DNA of 64,000 nucleotides. It comes from Plazaster borealis. Its lineage: Eukaryota > Echinodermata > Asteroidea > Forcipulatida > Labidiasteridae. Position 1 is the first letter of the stretch; each line of letters begins with the position of its first letter. This document shows positions 31,901 through 44,184 of this stretch, one piece after another. The position numbers and the translations under genes are program-made. Under the pieces are notes generated by a model. That model saw nothing but the letters and a program-made list of their open reading frames with translations, made no database searches and was not told the DNA's origin. The stretch spans positions 1 to 64,000 of the forward strand of contig JAJGQC010000655.1 in NCBI GenBank assembly GCA_021014325.1, in the 5' to 3' direction.

Positions 31901-34680
31901 AAAATAAAACGTTCTGAAATCGCTCCAAAAAACAAGTTTAACCCCTTGCAGTTTTTTTAACCAAAAATCCCGGCTCAAAAAGGCCCATTTTTAAAAATTG
32001 GGCTGAAAATAAAATGTTCTGAAATCGCTCCAAAAAACAAGTTGAACCCCTTGCAGTTTTTTTAACTGAAAATCCTGGCTCAAAAAGGCCCATTTTTAAT
32101 AATTGGGCTGAAAATAAAATGTTCTGAAATCGCTCCAAAAACAAGTTTAACCCCTTGCAGTTTTTAACCAAAAATCCTGGCTCAAAAGGCCCATTTTTAA
32201 AAATTGGGCTGAAAATGAAATGTTCTGAAATCGCTCCAAAAACAAGTTTAACCCCTTGCAGTTTTTAACTGAAAATCCTGGCTCAAAAAGGCCCATTTTT
32301 AATAATTGGGCTGAAACTAAAATTTTCTGAAATCGCTCCATTAATGTCCTTTTACCCCTTGCAGTTTTTTTAACTGAAAATCCTGGCTCAAAAAGGCCCA
32401 TTTTTAATAATTGGGCTGAAAATAAAATGTTCTGAAATCGCTCCAAAAAACAAGTTTAACCCCTTGCAGTTTTTTTAACTGAGAATCCTGGCTCAAAAAG
32501 GCCCATTTATAAAAATTGGGCTGAAAATAAAATGTTCTGAAATCGCTCCAAAAAACAAGTTTAACACCTTGCAGTTTTTTTAACCGAAAATCCTGGCTCA
32601 AAAAGGCCCATTTTTAAAAATTGGGCTGAAAATAAAATGTTCTGAAATCGCTCCAAAAAACAAGTTTAACACCTTGCAGTTTTTTTTACCAAAAATCCTG
32701 GCTCAAAAAGGCCCATTTTTAAAAATTGGGCTGAAAATAAAATGTTCTGAAATCGCTCCAAAAAACAAGTTTAACCCCTTGCAGTTTTTTTAACTGAAAA
32801 TCCTGGCTCAAAAAGGCCCATTTTTAATAATTGGGCTGAAAATAAAATGTTCTGAAATCGCTCCAAAATACAAGTTTAACCCCTTGCAGTTTTTTTAACT
32901 GAGAATCCTGGCTCAAAAAGGCCCATTTATAAAAATTGGGCTGAAAATAAAATGTTCTGAAATCGCTCCAAAAAACAAGTTTAACACCTTGCAGTTTTTT
33001 TAACCGAAAATCCTGGCTCAAAAAGGCCCATTTTTAAAAATTGGGCTGAAAATAAAATGTTCTGAAATCGCTCCAAAAAACAAGTTTAACACCTTGCAGT
33101 TTTTTTTACCAAAAATCCTGGCTCAAAAAGGCCCATTTTTAAAAATTGGGCTGAAAATAAAATGTTCTGAAATCGCTCCAAAAAACAAGTTTAACCCCTT
33201 GCAGTTTTTTTAACTGAAAATCCTGGCTCAAAAAGGCCCATTTTTAATAATTGGGCTGAAAATAAAATGTTCTGAAATCGCTCCAAAATACAAGTTTAAC
33301 CCCTTGCAGTTTTTTAAAGTGAAAATCCTCGCTAAAAAAGGCCCATTTTTAAAAATTGGGCTGAAAATAAAATGTTCTGAAATCGCTCTAAAAAACAAGT
33401 TTAACCCCTTGCAGTTTTTTTAACCAAAAATCCCGGCTCAAAAAGGCCCATTTTTAAAAATTGGGCTGAAAATAAAATGTTCTGAAATCGCTCCAAAAAA
33501 CAAGTTTAACCCCTTGCAGTTTTTTTAACTGAAAATCCTGGCTCAAAAAGGCCCATTTTTAATAATTGGGCTGAAAATAAAATGTTCTGAAATCGCTCCA
33601 AAAAACAAGTTTAACCCCTTGCAGTTTTTTTAACAGAGAATCCTGGCTCAAAAAGGCCCATTTTTAAAAATTGGGCTGAAAATAAAATGTTCTGAAATCG
33701 CTCCAAAAAACAAGTTTAACCCCTTGCAGTTTTTTTAACCAAAAATCCTGGCTCAAAAAGGCCCATTTTTAAAAATTGGGCTGAAAATAAAATGTTCTGA
33801 AATCGCTCCAAAAAACAAGTTTAACACCTTGCAGTTTTTTTAACCGAAAATCCTGGCTCAAAAAGGCCCATTTTTAATAATTGGGCTGAAAATAAAATGT
33901 TCTGAAATCGCTCCAAGAAACAAGTTTAACCCCTTGCAGTTTTTTTAACTGAAAATCCTGGCTCAAAAAGGCCCATTTTTAAAAATTGGGCTGAAAATAA
34001 AATGTTCTGAAATCGCTCCAAAAAACAAGTTTAACCCCTTGCAGTTTTTTTAACCAAAAATCCCGGCTCAAAAAGGCCCATTTTTAAAAATTGGGCTGAA
34101 AATAAAATGTTCTGAAATCGCTCCAAAAAACAAGTTTAACCCCTTGCAGTTTTTTAAACTGAAAAAACCTTGCTCAAAAAGGCCCATTTTTAAAATTGGG
34201 CTGAAAATAAAATGTTCTGAAATCGCTCCAAAATACAAGTTTAACCCCTTGCAGTTTTTTAAAGTGAAAATCCTCGCTCAAAAAGGCCCATTTTTAAAAA
34301 TTGGGCTGAAAATAAAATGTTCTGAAATCGCTCCAAAATACAAGTTTAACCCCTTGCAGTTTTTTAAACTGAAAATCCTCGCTCAAAAAGGCCCCTTTTT
34401 AAAAATTGGGCTGAAAATAAAATGTTCTGAAATCGCTCCAAAAAACAAGTTTAACCCCTTGCAGTTTTTTTTAACTGAAAATCCTGGCTCAAAAAGGCCC
34501 ATTTATAACAATTTCGCTGAAAATAAAACCGTCTGAAATCGCTCCAAAACACAAGTTTAACCCCTTGCAGTTTTCTAAACTGAAAATCCTTGCTCAAAAA
34601 GGCCCATTTATAAAAATTGGCCCAAAAATGAAATTGTCTGGAATCACTAAAAATTACATATATACAAGTTTAACACCTTG
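28921..34680. repeat. 105-bp satellite, about 55 tandem units
   Basis: Successive AAGTTTAACCCCTTGCAG starts are 105 bp apart (for example 29536, 29641, 29746, 29851). Each unit contains the near-palindrome GCCCATTTTTAAAAATTGGGC and the text TGTTCTGAAATCGCTCC. Three variants alternate: ACCAAAAATCC with TTAAAAATT; ACTGAAAATCC with TTAATAATT; and AAAGTGAAAATCCTCGC. Units decay at both edges (28800-28920 and 34500-34680). Because 105 is divisible by 3, open frames run through several units on both strands; these are artefacts. Confidence 0.97.
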
Positions 34681-34762
34681 TGTACATGTAGTTTTTTAAA
34701 CCCAAACTCCTGGCTCGAGGCAACCTTGTTCACGGAAAAAACCCACTCGATCAATAGGGTCG

Positions 34763-34918
34763 AAAGCAGAAATTTCTTTGCTAAGCAAAAAAACGAGCGG
34801 TCACCAGTTGCAACGAGGTAGACTTTATGGAATTTTGGCCGGTAACCAGTTTCTATTGAGCAAGATTTTTCTGTGCTTAGCAAGTTTTTATGCTTACAGG
34901 CTTAAATGAAATTGGGTC
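34763..34918. mobile_element. degenerate GGGCCC-type palindromic element
   Basis: It shares TTTGCTAAGCAA, CTGTGCTTAGCAAGTTTTT and ATGAAATTGGG with the better copies at 35307, 35916 and 62495. Confidence 0.6.
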
Positions 34919-35306
34919 GTTGGCTAGGCTGATTCCCACCTTATGGCAGAGGCAATCGGAAGCAGCCATGTTTTTCAATGTACACTTGCTTAGCTTAGTT
35001 TGTTTACATTGTATACATGAGTCACATGACTCTGGTCACAGTTTGTGTCTATTGTTTAGCCTCAGTAGCTTATTTGTTTTAATTAAAATAATTTCCCACA
35101 CAAGTGCTTTTGTTAAAAACAAAAGACAACAACAATATTGCCCTTTATTTTGAATTTAAACATACTCAACTATTGATGAAAAATTAATTCTGTGAAAGCT
35201 TTTTCAATTGGGTTTTTATTTTATTTATTTAATTAAGTAATGAAGACAGCACTGTACTGATGCTGCACCATGTCTTAATCTTGTATTTAGATTCAAAATA
35301 AGACCT
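34919..35306. other. spacer
   Basis: This is AT-rich spacer. I see no feature in it. Confidence 0.5.
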
Positions 35307-35479
35307 GGGCCCAATTTCATAAAGCTGCTTAAGCAGAAAATATTGCTTAACAGATTTCTGCTAAGCAATAATAAGGGAATACCAGTCGCAGATTGTGTAT
35401 GTGAGATGGGATTTAGGCTGGTAATTCATTCTGCTCAGCATAAATGTTTTGTGCTTAGCTACTTTTTGAAATTGGACCC
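35307..35479. mobile_element. palindromic element GGGCCCAATTTCATAAAGC, copy
   Basis: The left end is GGGCCCAATTTCATAAAGCT and the right end GAAATTGGACCC. Internal TTGCTTAACAG and CTGCTAAGCAA complement each other. It is about 173 bp and non-coding. Confidence 0.75.
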
Positions 35480-35915
35480 TGTAAAGGTTTCCTTTTTAGT
35501 GTATAGTGACATGTTAAATAATCAACCGCTTGCGCAAGCTATTTGCAAAGCGCGTGCGGTTGGTTTCTTTTAACTTTAACTTTTCTATTTCGATTTAGTA
35601 AATAATGATTAACAAAGATTGGAATAAAATAAAGAAATGTAAGATTAAGAAGTGAGTTTGAGAGAGATACTGGAGAGGAGCAGAGCTTCTAATAAAACAT
35701 TGTTTCGTTCATCATCAATGTATTGCGTTGTCAAGTTATTTCATTGGTGGTCACCCATTAGGCCTATTCATGGTAACTATTCCAAACGAGTCAGATCATA
35801 ATCAGTAATCAAGCCGGGATTTGTTACAACTACAATTTGAAGTCACATTATGATGACGTCATCAAGTGTCACATATGTCACCTAAGGGTGCACTTTCACA
35901 AGATCTTTAGGAACA

Positions 35916-36103
35916 GGGCCCAATTTCATAAAGCTGTTTTGCAGAAACTTCTGCTTAGCAAAGTTCTTTGCTAAGCAAGAAATGAGTGGGGTTTCAGTCA
36001 CATCGTAACTGTGTGGTATTTTGGCTGGTAGCCTATTTTTCATAAGCAAGAGTTTTCTGTGCTTAGCAAGTTTTTGTGCTTACAAGCTTTATACGATTGG
36101 GCC
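35916..36103. mobile_element. palindromic element GGGCCCAATTTCATAAAGC, copy
   Basis: It is a 188-bp unit with internal TTCTGCTTAGCAAAG / CTTTGCTAAGCAAGAA and a right end ATACGATTGGGCC. It belongs to the same family as 35307 and 62495. Confidence 0.75.
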
Positions 36104-36452
36104 ATGTGGTAAGCTCAAACTGCATGTTCCGGCTGGGATGTGTTCCTCCAAAGTTAAAGGTCCTATTATAATGACATAAATTGTAACATGATGTGCTTGG
36201 TCAAGCTGAATCCATTATCCAATTAGCTTACATGTATTTTTAATAAAGCTCTGGATTTGTGTTACATTCAAGATTTGAACGTCATCCCGAACACCTTGTT
36301 GTTAATAAAATTTATAATTTATAATTTGGTAACAAAAGTGTTAGGAACCTAAAAAGCCTAAAAACTACTTTTCTCTTTTCATTTCCCCCCAAAAACATCT
36401 ATTTTAGTCGTATTTCCAAAAAATATCGCCCCCAAAAAACCACCCATAAAAT

Positions 36453-36869
36453 AATTGCCGTTTGTCCCGGGATATGGGTAATTTCCTATGTGGTTATTTT
36501 GTACACGGCCTACGGAGCGAGTTGAACCCGCTATATGGGCATATTCTTAGACGCGGAGTACCCATACACTGTGCAAAGCAATAGGTACAGGAATATAGCC
36601 ATAGCACGGGTCCACCACGGCCAATACACTATGCACAAACCAATAGGTAGGAATATGCCCATATCACGGGTCCACCACGGCCAACACTTTATGCACAAAC
36701 CAATGGGTACAGGAATATAGCCATATCACGGGTCCACCACGGCCAATACACAGTGCACAAACCAATGGGTACAGGAATATAGCCATATCACGGGTTCACC
36801 CTGCTCCATTGGTTGTGTACAAAATAACCGTATAGGAATTGGCCCATATCCTGGGTCAAAACGGCAATT
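36453..36869. mobile_element. 417-bp foldback with internal tandem repeats
   Basis: The left arm AATTGCCGTTTGTCCCGGGA and onward to GGTTATTTTGTACAC (36453-36507) is complementary to the right arm, which runs from GTGTACAAAATAACCG to CGGCAATT (about 36816-36869). Between them lie four units of about 63 bp containing CACGGGTCCACCACGGCCAA and GGTACAGGAATATAGCCATA. No protein is encoded. Confidence 0.8.
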
Positions 36870-38989
36870 TCTCATGGAGGGGGTTTGGCGGTATTTTGAA
36901 TTATGACCAAAGTAAATGTTTAAGGTAATTTCCAGGCTTTTAATAAGTTGATCATTCACATTAAAGAACTTTCACAACAGTTTCATATTTTCAAATTAAT
37001 TTCTTTTGAACTTGTATTATTAGGGTTATGGACTTAGGGTTATGGGGTTTGGTGTGGGAGGGTAGGGGTGTGGGGGTTTGGTGTGAACTGCCGGCAGGGG
37101 AACCACAATGAGACTGGACCTTCTGACGTTGAGAATTAAAGAGTTGACGATGGATTTCAAGGTTTGATGAACGCCATTGTCGTCTTGCCTTTTGTTTTCG
37201 GATCTTTTAACATGAATATTTAATTAGCAAATCTTGAGACCACTACATATCTCTTGAGTGAGTTTTCGTTGAAATTGGCCTTGAAAACCTGTATAATTTT
37301 GTTTTTCTGAAACAGTTATTGTTTAAAATAAATATGAGAGATATCATAGGTTAAATGGTATGGGAAAAAATCCTGGGATTTTTTTGCCATTTATGACATC
37401 AGTTTTGGATGAAAAATAGATCAAAGAATCCTTGCATATTTGTATTGACTTTAATGTGTGTGCTTGACCTTACACACACGTATGAAGCCTCGTGTATGCA
37501 TGTTTAATATGTGTGAGCTTGACCATTATATTATAAAGCAACATCATTTTGTAAACCATCTAAGATAATCTAAGATGATCAAACATTTGGAGTTATCCTA
37601 TCACTAATTTATGTATTTTTAATTGTTTTAATACACAACTTTTTAAATTATTTTTTTATATAGTGTGTCACACTTTCGCTTGAATATATTTATACAAAAA
37701 GTGAGAAATGGACTGTTTGGACTTCAACAGTAGTTTTTACACCATTTTGGGTTGGAATGGCGGAACAAATTAAATGTTCAATTTTTTTCCCCCGCTGGAT
37801 CATTCTGTGAGGGCAGAGTTTTCAAACCGTGCCACAAGAGAACGAATAGTCGGGTACCCCAGTTGGTCTCTTATCAATCAATCAATGCTTTATTCAGGGT
37901 ACCGCATACACGTGTATTCAAAATGGTCTCCAAGCACGCTTGAATCTGGCTGTCTCCGTGGACGATAATTAGAGCATTTTTGTCGTGGTTTTAATCTTCA
38001 GCGAGCTGTTCAGGCAAGACTAATGTATACTCGTTTATTCTGGTTCCATAATAAGTCTCTCAGACCCCTGAGAGGTAAGAGCACTGAAAAATAGCAATGT
38101 TTGCGATCTGTATATGTTTCTAGTAGCTGTACGTATGTTCAATTTTACACATTACGTTTGGCTGGTATGCTTGTGTGTGTAGCCTACTTTTCACAACACA
38201 ATGGGCGACAGCGCGTTATCGCTCCCTATGATTCTCTGTTATTCAGTACCGTTTGCTGTTATCCAGGGATTTCTATTATTGTATCGAATTATTCACTTGC
38301 AGACGTACGTGTATAGCCTGTGTTACATCAATGTTTACAAATGACTTCAACATTGGCTCAAGAGTCTGGCACAGTGACTAGTACCGTATGACAGCTTCAT
38401 ATTACCTTGTGTCAACATTTATTTTGTTTACACATACACACTATTGACGTTTGAATTCTTTTAATATCTTTTTTTATAGGTGTATTAATTTTTTGCTTTT
38501 AAAACTTTAGTGTGTTTATTGTTTGCAATCATCATCTTGATTTTTATGGCAGTATTATTATAAAATTATATGAAGTTAATAAACTCGAATATTAAAAAAG
38601 AAAGAAAACAAGAAAAAGAATCCGTGCCATGTATATTTAGAGTTCAATTACTTAGACTAAAAATAATAATGTAGATCTATAACATATAATATTTAATGGT
38701 TTTGTTGGCCACATTACGCACTCGGTGTGAATATGCCCCCCCCCCCCATAATTGTCCCACCTTTTTCGATCATTGTTATTTCCTCAGTTAAACACTTCTA
38801 AAAATTTTGGCTATTCCTCGTTTCAGTCCCGTGAATTTTATTTATCCATAACACCGTCGAAATAACTGGCCCTGTGCATGCCACAACTTCGTCGTACCAT
38901 GGTCGTACCCAGTCCCAATCCTTTCATCGTATATGTTTATACTTCTCTACATTAACGGTGTTAATTCATTCTTAGATTCTATATTACAT
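36870..38989. other. spacer
   Basis: G-rich AGGGTTATGG-type text lies at 37021-37080. A TCAATCAATCAATGC stretch with TTTATTCA near 37877-37898 looks like the 3' end of a CR1-like retrotransposon in minus orientation. A C run lies at 38737-38747. No gene is seen. Confidence 0.5.
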
Positions 38990-41610
38990 TAAAATGCAAA
39001 TAAGGCAGAGGACCAGTAGCATTGCGGACAAGGATCGGGACTCCGAACACCATGGTACCGGGTTCGAATGGCACACACGCTATTAGTTTACCGTACTTTT
39101 TGTCCGTTGTTGATTTGATGTTGTAGGGTTTTAAAATAAACTCGAACGAAATTTGAGTAACAGGAGCAGTGTGGCCCAGTGGAAGGGCTCCGGACTCTGA
39201 ACGCAAAGGTACTGGGTTCGAATCCTGTTTGTTCTTTTTGTAAGTTAAGACGGTCCCATTGGTTTACGCAGGGTACTATGGCATGGGGAAATCCTTGCTT
39301 TGCACTTAATTTGCGAGTGGAAGGCACACGCTAGTCGCTATTTACCATTACTTTACTTTTTGGCCGGTGTTGATTTGATGTTTTAGGTTTTAAACTAAAA
39401 TCAAACGCAATTTAAGTAAGAGGAACAGTGGTCCAGTGGAAGGGCTCTGGACTCTTAACGCAAAGGTACTTGGTTCGAATCCCGCATGTTTCTTTTTGTA
39501 GACTTGAGGCCATTGGTTTACGCAGGGTACTATGGCACAGGGAAATCCTTGCTTTACAAGGAAGGCATATGCTTTACCAATAGTTTACTTTTTGGCCGTT
39601 GTTGATTTGTTCTGGGTTTTAAATTAAACTCGAACGCAATTTGAGTAGGAGGAACAGTGGTCCAGTGGAAGGGCTCCGGACTCCGAACGCAAAGGTACTG
39701 GGTTCGAATCCTGTGTGTTCTTTTTGTACGCTTAAGGCCATTGGTTTACGCAGGGTACTATGGCACAGGGAAATCCTTGCTTTACACTTAATCAATAATT
39801 TGCGACTGGAAGGCAAACGCTATTTACCAGTTGTTTACTTTTTGGCCGTTGTTGATTTGATGATGCAGGGTTTTAAATTAAACTCGAACGCAATTTGTTA
39901 TAGGAGGATCAGTGGCCCAGTGGAAGGGCTCCGGACTCTGAACGCAAAGGTACTGGGTTCGAATCCCGTGTGTTCTTTTTGTACGCTTAGGGCCATTGGT
40001 TTACGCAGGGTACTATGGCACATGGAAATCCTTGCTTTACACTTAATCAATAATTTGCGACTGGAAGGCAAACGCTATTTACCAGTTGTTTACTTTTTGG
40101 CCGTTGTTGATTTGATGATGTAGGGTTTTAAAATAAACTCGAACGCAATTTGAGTAGGAGGATCAGTGGCCCAGTGGAAGGGCTCCGGACTCCGAATGCA
40201 AAGGTACTGGGTTCGAATCCCGTGTGTTCTTTTTGTACGCTTAAGGCCATTGGTTTACGCAGGGTACTATGGCACACGGAAATACTTGCTTCACACTTAA
40301 TCAATAATTTGCGACTGGAAGGCAAACGCTATTTACCAGTAGTATACTTTTTGGCCGTTGTTGATTCGATGTTGTAGGGTTTTAAATTAAACTCGAACGC
40401 AATTTTTGTAGGAGGATCAGTAGCCCGGCGGAAGGGCTCCGGACTCTGAACCCATAGGTACTGGGTTCGATTCCCTGGTTTTCTTTTAGTACAATTTAAT
40501 TTGAAGTTGTTCATGCTGAGGTTTAAAATTAAACTCGAACGCAATTTATGTAAGAGGAGCAGTGGCCCAGTGGAAGGGCTCCGGACCCTTAACCCATAGG
40601 TACTGGGTTCGAATCCCTGGTGATCTTTTAGTACGTTTTAATTTGAAGTTGTTCATGCTGAGGTTTAAAATTAAACTCGAACGCAATTTATGTAAGAGGA
40701 GCAGTGGCCCAGCGGGAGGGCTCCGGACTCTGAACCCATAGGTACTGGGTTCGAATCCCTGGTGATCTTTTAGTACGTTTCGATTTAAAGTTGTACATTC
40801 TAAGGTTTAAGATTAAACTCGAACGCGAATTAAGTAAGAGGAGCAGTGGCCCAGCGGGAGGGCTCCGGACTCTGAACCCACAGGTACTGGGTTCGATTCA
40901 TGGGTGTTCTTTTAGTACGTTTTGATTTAAAGTTATCCATTGTAAGGTTTAAAATTAAACTCGAACGCAAATTAAGTAAGAGGAGCAGTGGCCCAGTGGA
41001 AGGGCTCCGGACTCTGAACCCATAGGTACTGGGTTCGAATCATGGGTGTTCTTTTAGTACGTTTTGATTTAAAGTTATTCATTCTAAGGTTTAAAAATAA
41101 ACTCGAACGCAAATTAAGTAAGAGGAGCAGTGGCCCAGTGGAAGGGCTCCGGACTCTGAACCCATAGGTACTGGGTTCGAATCATGGGTGTTCTTTTAGT
41201 ACGTTTTGATTTAAAGTTATTCATTCTAAGGTTTAAAAATAAACTCGAACGCAAATTAAGTAAGAGGAGCAGTGGCCCAGTGGAAGGGCTCCGGACTCTG
41301 AACCCATAGGTACTGGGTTCGAATCATGGGTGTTCTTTTAGTACGTTTTGAATTAAAGTTGTTCATTCTAAGGTTTAAGATTAAACTCGAACGCAAATTA
41401 AGTAAGAGGAGCAGTGGCCCAGTGGAAGGGCTCCGGATTCTGAACCCATAGGTACTGGGTTCGATTCATGGGTGTTCTTTTAGTACGTTTTGATTTAAAG
41501 TTATTCATTCTAAGGTTTAAAATTAAACTCGAACGCATATTAAGGAAGAGGAGCAGTGGCCCAGTGGAAGGGCTCAGGACTCTGGACCGAAAGGTCCCGG
41601 GATCGATTCC
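38990..41610 (+). repeat. tandem array of tRNA-like modules
   Basis: About 15 units each carry a box A-like TGGCCCAGTGG and a box B GGTTCGAATCC (or close) with tRNA-like spacing. The anticodon region reads GGACTCTGAAC and recalls a Gln-type CTG loop, but the stem does not pair. From 39701 to 40464 box B recurs every 254 bp; from 40464 to 41460 every 141-143 bp. The long unit carries an extra module of about 112 bp (GGTTTACGCAGGGTACTATG and onward). The modules are tRNA-derived, not functional tRNA genes by appearance. Confidence 0.85.
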
Positions 41611-41734
41611 CGCTACGTAAAAACAGTTCGGGTTTTAAAAATCTTTTTAATAAATCGAAAAAGTTTGATTAAAATGTGCATAGGTTCGTTTTAAGTTTTA
41701 AGTTTCTTTAGAAGCACGTAGGGGCGGTGCGTGC

Positions 41735-41895
41735 CACTGCGCGGTGAGTGGCGACCTGGCGGCCCCACTCACCGCGCGGCCTCGGACCGGGCGGCCCCAC
41801 TCACCGCGCGGCCTTGGACCGGGCTTCGGACCGGGGCTCGAACCGGGGACCGCTGCCTCCGGAGTCCGACACCTACCTACGACACCCACTTGGGT
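41735..41895 (-). repeat. GC-rich tandem and tRNA-like sequence
   Basis: The units CTCACCGCGCGGCC and GGACCGGGCGGCCC repeat at 41735-41830. On the minus strand 41895-41825 reads like a tRNA fragment: GTCGTAGGTAGGTGTCGGAC, then CGGTTCGAGCCCC. It is a sharp GC and CpG island in AT-rich surroundings. Confidence 0.55.
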
Positions 41896-41939
41896 CCCCC
41901 CAGGAAAATAAGCATTTTAGACTTGATGAACCTTCGGTT

Positions 41940-42430
41940 CATACTTTACACAGGATACTATGGCATGGGAAAATCAGTGCTTTATACTTAGTAAATAATT
42001 TGCGAGTGGAAGGCACACGCTTTAGGTATAGACCATCAGTTTAATTAGTCAACAGGGTACGCAGAGTACTATGGCATAGGAAAATCAGTGCTTTATACTT
42101 AGTAAATAATTGGCGAGTGGAAGGCAAACGCTTTAGGTATAGACCATCAGTTAATTAGTCAACAGGGTACGCAGGGTACTATGGCATAGGGAAATCCTTG
42201 CTTTATACTTGGTAAATAATTTGCGAGTGGAAGGCACACGCTATACCGTTAGAGTTTACGTAGGAATAGGTATAGGTATACAGGGGAATCTTGGGTTCGG
42301 ACTTGCAAAATAATTCGAGTGGAAGGCACACGCTGTAGGTATGGACCATTAGTTTACTTGGGAAACATAGGCACATGAGAGACTGTTCTGACTTAAAAAA
42401 TATTGAGTTGAAGGCACACGCTGTGGGTAT
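41940..42430 (+). repeat. tandem array of the 112-bp spacer module alone
   Basis: Four to five units carry GGATACTATGGCATGG, TTTATACTTAGTAAATAATT and GCGAGTGGAAGGCACACGCT. The last element recurs near 42003, 42113, 42222, 42313 and 42405. This is the same module that separates tRNA-like units in 39230-40330, here without the tRNA-like part. Confidence 0.75.
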
Positions 42431-44180
42431 AGAGTCAGTGACCAAGGACATGAATTGTAGCGAAGGGCCATGCCGTAATTTCACATGTGTTTTTATTGGA
42501 TAATATTTGAGTGTCTGATTCGGTGGTTCTCGTTGTGGAATTAAGGAATAGGCCTAGAGCTGTTATAATATAAATGGGTTTAGAGGCTCGTTCATGCCGT
42601 GGTCAGAGGAAATTTGCAAGGGCTAGCAGTAAACATTTCACCGGTGTTCTCGCTAGATTTTGAGTGTCCGGTTGAGTGGTTTCGTTTTAGGGTTTGAATA
42701 ATGGATTGGAAAGAGAACGGGTTTGGTTATGGAATGGATGATTGAACTAAGTTTTATATAGGTGTTCGGTCAATTGAATCTTGTATTTATTTATTTATTT
42801 ATTTATTTTTATCTATTAATTTTTTGGGGGGACTACGATACGAAAGGGGAATCGGATAGAGTTGCTTGGGGTGTTTTTCCCCCCTGGGGGTGTTAAATGC
42901 ATCATTTATGGCCGCGTGTGAACATAAATTCAGCCAAGGATTCAGCTTCTTTAAAGCTATAAATTTTGGTACAAGAATTCATTGAATACGTCTATTGTCT
43001 AAGTTTGTAATCATTATTAGTTAACGAAGAGCTCATTATTTTGTTATACCATTTCAAACCAAAGATGAACGATTAAAATGTCTACTGTTACCGAAGTTCC
43101 TATGATTATGAGGAACTACTCTTGCTTTCATTTATTGATTGTATTTTTATACAGTGAATTGGGCAAGGTTCGAATACACACAACATTGAATATCATTATC
43201 AACCAGAAACAAAATTACACAGTATATCGTCGTTCTCTTTATTCGGTAATCGTTTCACAGAAATCACAACTTAAAATCAGCAAATTTTATTTTCAAATCG
43301 ATATCCACCCAACCCCTTTCATTAAGGTGTCTTAAAAACACAAACAATTTGGTTATGCTCAGAGTTAATGAATGTAGGTGCCAAACCTTAACCCGTTTTA
43401 GAACGTCAGCCTTTGAGGAAGACTCTGCAAAGGTCGAAACGTCAGACCATTATCAATTTTTTTGATGACATTTCATTTTGTTTGGTAAGCAGTTTACAAC
43501 AGCTGACGTTACATGACTGTAATTCCCTTATTTCATTTTAGAAACATGTAGGCCTAGGCCCACACATTGATCTCAGATACAACCATCCACGCATTGAGGT
43601 AAATACAACATTATGTAAACTACAAGCGGTAAAAGATTACGTAACACAGACACCAGATACTCTAAACAGAAAAGTACATTGTTTCATTTGATTGACGGCA
43701 AGTTGTCAATGACTGGCACAATGCAATGACCTACATCCGGCCGTTGTATACTTCCAAGTGCCGTTGTTTACGTGCATGAAGGTGGAAATAGAAAGCCACA
43801 AAAGTACCGTTTTATGACAATCTTAGTGTTTACACGGGTTCACACGAGGCCTATTCCTATTCTTCATCTTGAACTTAAATAAGCTACACGACAAAGCTTA
43901 CCTCTAGAGACAGAAAATAACATCAAATGATCGTAATACATCCACGGTGTTTACACAGATCAAGCATGGCTGGTGGCCATTTTGAATATCGCGTCACGGC
44001 ATCAAGCCGTCGAGTACCCTGACCCCTACTATATGTTTATCTGGTGTAAGGCGGTAATCGGGTACCTGTTTTTGCTTTGGCTGGTTCCAATCACCTGTGC
44101 CTGTAGAAGACTACAGGTGTTCGCACCTGTCTCCCGCAAGATCTTGCGGTAATGAACAGAAATGCGATAGTCGGACTGGT
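42431..44180. other. spacer
   Basis: A (TTTA)n microsatellite lies at 42785-42810. A short dispersed element at 43400-43510 is shared, in opposite orientation, with 15650-15770. I recognise no gene; the open frame at 43078-43335 has no domain. Confidence 0.5.
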
Positions 44181-44184
44181 AGTC

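Noticed and set aside
31447..34536. Several open frames of 60-130 codons on both strands
   Set aside because: They lie wholly in the 105-bp satellite. The unit length is a multiple of three, so stop-free frames repeat by chance.
28921..34680. CRISPR-like array
   Set aside because: There are no unique spacers between short repeats. The whole 105-bp unit is repeated, and this is animal DNA.
39641..40377. Frames of 65-160 codons repeating SSGPVEGLRT-like text
   Set aside because: They are by-products of the tandem tRNA-like array, since 254-bp units repeat the same translation.
38990..41610. Cluster of functional tRNA genes
   Set aside because: Box A and B are good, but I cannot form a proper anticodon stem or acceptor stem, and the units sit in a satellite-like array.
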